Shown here: one piece after another, positions 60,029 through 64,000 of the stretch
How the letters are laid out: each line of letters begins with the position of its first letter
How positions within the stretch are numbered: position 1 is the first letter of the stretch
From: Clostridiales bacterium
GTDB taxonomy: Bacteria; Bacillota; Clostridia; Christensenellales; Borkfalkiaceae
DNA length: 64,000 nt
Direction: 5' to 3'
NCBI GenBank assembly: GCA_015069295.1
Contig: SVIW01000008.1
Location: 1-64,000 of the forward strand
Translations under genes and position numbers: made by a program
Notes under the pieces: model-generated
The model's database searches: none
What the model was told of the DNA's origin: nothing
The model's input: only the letters and a program-made list of their open reading frames with translations

Positions 60029-60907
60029 ATGAAATTAAGCGAATTGTTAAAAAGTGAAAAACCGAGCCTCTCTTTCGAGGTATTTCCCCCGAAAACGGAC
60101 GGCGTTTTCGAATCGGTAAAAGAGGCGGCGGAAGAAATTGCCGCTTTAAAACCCGCGTTTATGAGCGTTACCTACGGCGCGGGCGGGGGAACGAGTAAGT
60201 ATACGCTGGATATCGCGAAAGGTATCAAGCGGCGTTACGGCGTGCCGACGTTGGCGCACTTGACCTGCGTTTCCTCTTCCAAAGAGACGATACGGGAAAA
60301 AATCGCGCAGATTAAAGACGCGGGGATTGAAAACGTAATGGCGCTTCGAGGGGATATTCCCGCAGATTTGGTGGGCGCAGACAGAAAGAATTGGGCGTAT
60401 CATCACGCGGTCGAGCTCGTGCAGGAATTAAAAGCGGCGGGGGATTTTTGCGTCGGCGGGGCTTGCTATCCCGAGGTGCATCCTGAAAGCGTAAACCAAA
60501 AGGAAGATATCCGCTTTTTAAAAGAAAAGGTGGACGCGGGCTGCGATTTTTTGACTACGCAAATGTTTTTTGACAATAACCTTTTATACAATTTCCTTTA
60601 TAAAATCCGCGAAGCGGGGATTACCGTGCCCGTAATTCCCGGTATTATGCCGATTACGAACGCAAAACAGGTAGAGCGCGCGATTGCGCTGTCGGGCTCC
60701 TTTATGCCCCAGCGGTTTAAGAGCCTCGTAGACAAGTTCGGAGACGACCCTGCGGCGATGAAACAAGCGGGGATTGCGTACGCGACCGACCAAATTATCG
60801 ATTTGTACGCCAACGGTATTACCAACGTGCACGTGTATTCGATGAACAAGCCCGACGTGGCGGAAAAAATCCAAGCCAATTTATCGGCGATTTTGGGATT
60901 GTCGTGA
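60029..60907 (+). CDS. metF: 5,10-methylenetetrahydrofolate reductase
   Basis: A 292-residue flavin enzyme producing methyl-THF for methionine synthesis. SFEVFPPKTDGVFESV, FMSVTYGAGGGTSKYT, NVMALRGDIP, and FLTTQMFFDNNLLYNF...PVIPGIMPI match bacterial MetF, and there is no eukaryotic-type regulatory extension. Its end overlaps the next gene by four bases, so the methyl-THF producer and user are cotranslated. Confidence 0.96.
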   Translation: MKLSELLKSEKPSLSFEVFPPKTDGVFESVKEAAEEIAALKPAFMSVTYGAGGGTSKYTLDIAKGIKRRYGVPTLAHLTCVSSSKETIREKIAQIKDAGIENVMALRGDIPADLVGADRKNWAYHHAVELVQELKAAGDFCVGGACYPEVHPESVNQKEDIRFLKEKVDAGCDFLTTQMFFDNNLLYNFLYKIREAGITVPVIPGIMPITNAKQVERAIALSGSFMPQRFKSLVDKFGDDPAAMKQAGIAYATDQIIDLYANGITNVHVYSMNKPDVAEKIQANLSAILGLS

Positions 60908-61542
60908 GTGCGGCTGCGTTTGTCAAAACTTACGATTTGCCCCCGTATAACGAAAGGGAGATTTTGCGCTATGCAGGGGTAAAAGGCGCGGGAAAAGAGG
61001 TGGACGGGCTTTTAAAGGAATGTCTGCAAGAGGCGGACGGGCGGTTTGTCGGCAAGGTATGCTATCAAGAATTTTCCTTGCAGGAAAGCCCCTTTTCGTC
61101 GCTGCCAAAGGCGCGTTTAAAAGGCTGCGTTGGATACGTCGTATTTGCGGCGACGGTCGGGCTGGGCATAGATAGGCTAATTGCAAAATACGAGGCGATA
61201 TCGCCCGTAAAAGCCCTCTTAATGCAAGCGATAGGCACGGAGCGGGTAGAGAGCCTTTGCGAGGCGTTTTGCGCGGAATTGGCGGCAAAGAAGGCTTGTG
61301 AGGGCTTGTCCGTGCGAAAGCGTTTCAGCCCCGGGTACGGGGATTTTGCAATCGAGGCGCAAGAAGAGATTTTCCGCGTTTTACAGCCGCAAAAGCATAT
61401 CGGGCTGGCGATCGGAAAAAGTCTTTTGATGTCGCCGTCAAAATCGGTAACGGCAATCGTCGGGATTGGGAAAGAAGGACGGAAAGAAGACTATGGTTGC
61501 GAGGTCTGTACAAAGGCTTGCGCGTATAGGAAAGAGAAATGA
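60904..61542 (+). CDS. Stand-alone methionine synthase reactivation domain
   Basis: A 212-residue protein corresponding to the AdoMet-binding C-terminal activation domain of MetH, which remethylates oxidised cobalamin. The signature RFSPGYGDFAIEAQ and SPSKSVTAIVGIG match that domain; the end GCEVCTKACAYRKEK has three Cys. It starts with GTG overlapping metF and overlaps metH by four bases. It restores function to the metH below, which lacks this domain. Confidence 0.92.
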   Translation: MSAAAFVKTYDLPPYNEREILRYAGVKGAGKEVDGLLKECLQEADGRFVGKVCYQEFSLQESPFSSLPKARLKGCVGYVVFAATVGLGIDRLIAKYEAISPVKALLMQAIGTERVESLCEAFCAELAAKKACEGLSVRKRFSPGYGDFAIEAQEEIFRVLQPQKHIGLAIGKSLLMSPSKSVTAIVGIGKEGRKEDYGCEVCTKACAYRKEK

Positions 61543-63926
61543 AAATAACCGAATATATAAAAGAAAACAGAATTTATCTTGACGGGGGCTTGGGTACGCT
61601 GTTGCAGGCGCAAGGATTGCCCGTCGGCGAATTGCCCGAACGCTGGAATTTGTCGCAGCCTGAAAAAATCGTTGCGGCGGACAAAGCGTATTTTGACGCG
61701 GGCAGCAACGTGGTTTGCGCCAATACGTTCGGGGCAAACCCGTTTAAATTTTCCGACGAAGAGTTGGAGGAAATTATTTGCGCGGCTTTGCAAAACGCAA
61801 AGCAGGCGAGAGCGCAAAGCGAAGGGAAACAAGAAAAATGGATTGCGTTGGATATCGGACCGACGGGGCGGATGCTTGCGCCCTACGGCGATTTGGATTT
61901 TGAAGAGGCGGTTGCGGCGTTTGCGCAAACGATAAAGCTGGGGGTAAAATACGGGGCGGAGCTCATTTTCATCGAGACGATGGGAGATAGCTATGAAACC
62001 AAAGCCGCTTTGCTTGCCGCCAAGGAAAGTTGCGATTTGCCCGTATTCGTGTCCAACGCTTACGGCGAGGACGGAAAATTGATGACGGGCGCAACGCCTG
62101 CGGCGATGGTTGCCTTATTAGAGGGTATGGGCGCGGACGCTATCGGCGTCAACTGCTCGTTCGGGCCGAAAATGCTGGCGGGCGTGGTGGAAGAATACCT
62201 GAAACTTTCGTCTGTGCCCGTGCTTTGTAAACCGAATGCGGGATTGCCGAAAATCGAAAACGGGGCTACCGTGTACGGGTTGAACGCGGAAGAATTTGCC
62301 GAAGAGGTTGCGCCGCTTGCGCAAAAGGGCGTACGGATTTTGGGCGGCTGCTGCGGCACTTCGCCAAGCTATATCAAGGCGCTTGTCAAAGAAACGGAAG
62401 CTTTGCCCGTTTTGCCGATAGAGAAAAAGATAAGAACCTGCGTTTCTTCGTATACGCACGCGGTAGAGTTCGGAAACGCCCCCGTACTGATTGGCGAGAG
62501 AATAAACCCCACGGGCAAAAAAGCCTTTAAAGAGGCGTTGCGCGCGGGGGATATCGAATACATTTTGAAAGAGGGAATTGCGCAACAGGAAAAGGGAGTG
62601 CATATCCTCGACGTCAACGTTGGCTTGCCCGAAATCGACGAAAAGGAAACTTTGGTCAATGCCGTTTGCCGCTTGCAAGAGGTCGTTGATTTGCCCTTAC
62701 AGATAGATACTTCTAATATTGAGGCGATGGAAGCGGCGTTGCGCAGATACAACGGAAAGGCGATGGTCAATTCCGTCAACGGCAAACAAGAGAGTATGGC
62801 TACGGTTTTCCCGCTCGTAAAAAAATACGGCGGCGTGGTCGTAGCGTTGACCTTAGACGAAAACGGGATTCCCGAAAATGCCGAGGGCAGGGTCGAGATT
62901 GCGAAAAAAATTCTTGCCAAGGCGCGAGAATACGGGATAGAAAAAAAGGATATCGTGTTTGACCCGCTCGCTTTGACGGTCAGCGCGGATTCCAGCGCAG
63001 GGAAAGAAACGCTTGCCGCCGTGCGGGAGATAAAATGCGGTTTGGGTTGCCATACTTCGTTGGGCGTATCGAACGTGTCGTTTGGCTTGCCGAAACGGGA
63101 TATCGTCAACGCGGCGTTTTTCACTTTGGCGCTTGGACAAGGCTTGTCGGCGGCGATTATGAACCCGTATTCGGTAGAGATGATGAAAACCTATTACGCC
63201 TACCGCGCGTTGACGGGCTTAGACGAAAATTGCGGCGAGTACGTGGCGTTTGCGCAGAGGGTTGCGCTGGAGACGAATATTGCTCCCGTTCAAACGGCAG
63301 AAAACGACGTAAATACTTTGGGCGGCGCGATTGCGAAAGGCTTGAAAGAAAAAGCGGGCGTTTTGACAAGAGAGCTGATAAAGAATAAAGCGGCTTTGCA
63401 AATCGTGCAGGAAGAAATCGTGCCTGCGTTGGATTTGGTGGGGGCGGGCTTTGAGAGAAAAACGGTGTATTTGCCCCAGCTATTGATGAGCGCGGAGGCG
63501 GCGAAGGCGGCGTTTGAGGTAATCAAAGAAAATACTCCTTGCGGCGGCGCGACGAAATGCGCTTTCGTGTTGGCGACGGTAAAAGGAGATATCCACGACA
63601 TTGGGAAAAACATCGTCAAGCTGTTGCTTGAAAATTACGGGTTTGCGGTATGCGATTTGGGCAAAGACGTACCCAAAGAGCGTATCGTGGAGAAAACGGT
63701 GGAATTACACGCGCCGCTCGTTGGGCTTAGCGCCTTGATGACGACGACGGTGCCGGCGATGGAAGAGACGATTCGGGCTTTGCGTAAACAAGCGCCTTGG
63801 TGCAAGGTAGTCGTGGGCGGCGCGGTATTAACGCAAGAATACGCCGACAAAATCGGCGCGGATAAATACGCGAAAGACGCTATGGAAACGGTGCGCTTTG
63901 CGGAAGAAATTAACGAAAGACTATAA
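61539..63926 (+). CDS. metH: Cobalamin-dependent methionine synthase lacking the activation domain
   Basis: A 795-residue MetH, against about 1200 for the full-length enzyme. Order: homocysteine domain (1-285) with zinc Cys in GVNCSFG and LGGCCGTS; pterin/methyl-THF domain (about 310-570) with LIGERINPTGKKAFKEAL and ILDVNVGLPEIDEKE; cobalamin cap and Rossmann domain (590-795) with DIHDIGKNIVKLL at about 685, where the His is the lower cobalt ligand. The C-terminal reactivation module is encoded separately by the upstream gene. Homocysteine may come from LuxS. Confidence 0.96.
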   Translation: MKITEYIKENRIYLDGGLGTLLQAQGLPVGELPERWNLSQPEKIVAADKAYFDAGSNVVCANTFGANPFKFSDEELEEIICAALQNAKQARAQSEGKQEKWIALDIGPTGRMLAPYGDLDFEEAVAAFAQTIKLGVKYGAELIFIETMGDSYETKAALLAAKESCDLPVFVSNAYGEDGKLMTGATPAAMVALLEGMGADAIGVNCSFGPKMLAGVVEEYLKLSSVPVLCKPNAGLPKIENGATVYGLNAEEFAEEVAPLAQKGVRILGGCCGTSPSYIKALVKETEALPVLPIEKKIRTCVSSYTHAVEFGNAPVLIGERINPTGKKAFKEALRAGDIEYILKEGIAQQEKGVHILDVNVGLPEIDEKETLVNAVCRLQEVVDLPLQIDTSNIEAMEAALRRYNGKAMVNSVNGKQESMATVFPLVKKYGGVVVALTLDENGIPENAEGRVEIAKKILAKAREYGIEKKDIVFDPLALTVSADSSAGKETLAAVREIKCGLGCHTSLGVSNVSFGLPKRDIVNAAFFTLALGQGLSAAIMNPYSVEMMKTYYAYRALTGLDENCGEYVAFAQRVALETNIAPVQTAENDVNTLGGAIAKGLKEKAGVLTRELIKNKAALQIVQEEIVPALDLVGAGFERKTVYLPQLLMSAEAAKAAFEVIKENTPCGGATKCAFVLATVKGDIHDIGKNIVKLLLENYGFAVCDLGKDVPKERIVEKTVELHAPLVGLSALMTTTVPAMEETIRALRKQAPWCKVVVGGAVLTQEYADKIGADKYAKDAMETVRFAEEINERL

Positions 63927-63930
63927 AAAA

Positions 63931-63955
63931 ACGCGGCGGTTTTTAACCGCCGCGT
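63931..63955 (+). terminator. metH terminator
   Basis: ACGCGGCGGT-TTTT-AACCGCCGCGT strong GC stem; the tail ACCTTTTAAAAG is only partly T-rich. Confidence 0.75.
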
Positions 63956-64000
63956 ACCTTTTAAAAGAGCAACAAATATTCGATTCCCGTTAGTAAAATT

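Overview
The window reads as a chromosomal segment of an anaerobic, Gram-positive-type Clostridia (Firmicutes) of moderate GC. The evidence is the conserved Firmicutes block yicC-gmk-rpoZ-priA-def-fmt-rsmB-rlmN-rpe-rpmB-asp23-fakA-recG, strong Shine-Dalgarno sites, sigma-A promoters with 17-base spacers, oxygen defence by superoxide reductase plus a rubredoxin flavoprotein instead of catalase, and FakA/FakB fatty-acid scavenging. The many glycosidases and the style of intergenic repeats suggest an uncultured gut lineage; that placement is inference. I found no rRNA, tRNA, phage genes, transposase or CRISPR array.

Layout. 1-9.2 kb: an AraC regulator diverges from a catabolic operon with a creatinase-like M24 protein, an ASRT-family small-molecule-binding protein, a creatininase-family amidohydrolase, a GH38 alpha-mannosidase, an unclassified glycosidase-like protein and a separately promoted five-bladed-propeller glycosidase. 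9.2-13.2 kb: rluA, luxS, a nitroreductase, a sugar-phosphate isomerase-like TIM barrel, then superoxide reductase and its likely electron donor. 13.2-18.1 kb: rpsU, an unknown gene, two small lipoproteins and the PcrA helicase with a Ser/Tyr/Gly-rich tail. 18.5-34.7 kb: ligA and the housekeeping block ending in fakA and recG. 34.8-37.4 kb: a hisIE-like gene whose HisI half has lost its signature residues, minD with a small partner, and trmO. 37.6-46.3 kb: a full arginine cluster argGHCJBDF. 46.4-49.4 kb: a DUF1653 gene, a GH36 alpha-galactosidase and a minimal double 4Fe-4S protein. 49.6-54.8 kb: fakA-plsX-fakB-fakB-acyltransferase, a fatty-acid uptake and phospholipid operon. 55.2-59.7 kb: a regulated locus for a small lipoprotein, a 38-residue peptide and a 1199-residue secreted protein. 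60-63.9 kb: metF and a split cobalamin methionine synthase.

The most unusual content lies between the genes. Seven gaps carry a modular repeat family built from (D) a short block just after a stop codon, (C) a nested hairpin of about 74 bases whose stems differ between copies but keep pairing, and (B) a conserved GATAGAYAAGACT-like box followed by one or two interchangeable 15-base hairpins. All recognised copies lie in the same orientation as the upstream gene. Two gaps hold tandem amplifications with 90- and 112-base periods. More widespread repeats (CATTGCGAG/GGCAATCTC type and CTCCCTC..GAGGGAG type) are interspersed with them.

Start sites were moved inward from the ORF track where a ribosome-binding site and family length required it (araC, rpsU, ligA, yicC, fmt, rpmB, asp23, minD, argB, several lipoproteins). 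Long antisense ORFs are codon-bias shadows and are left out.
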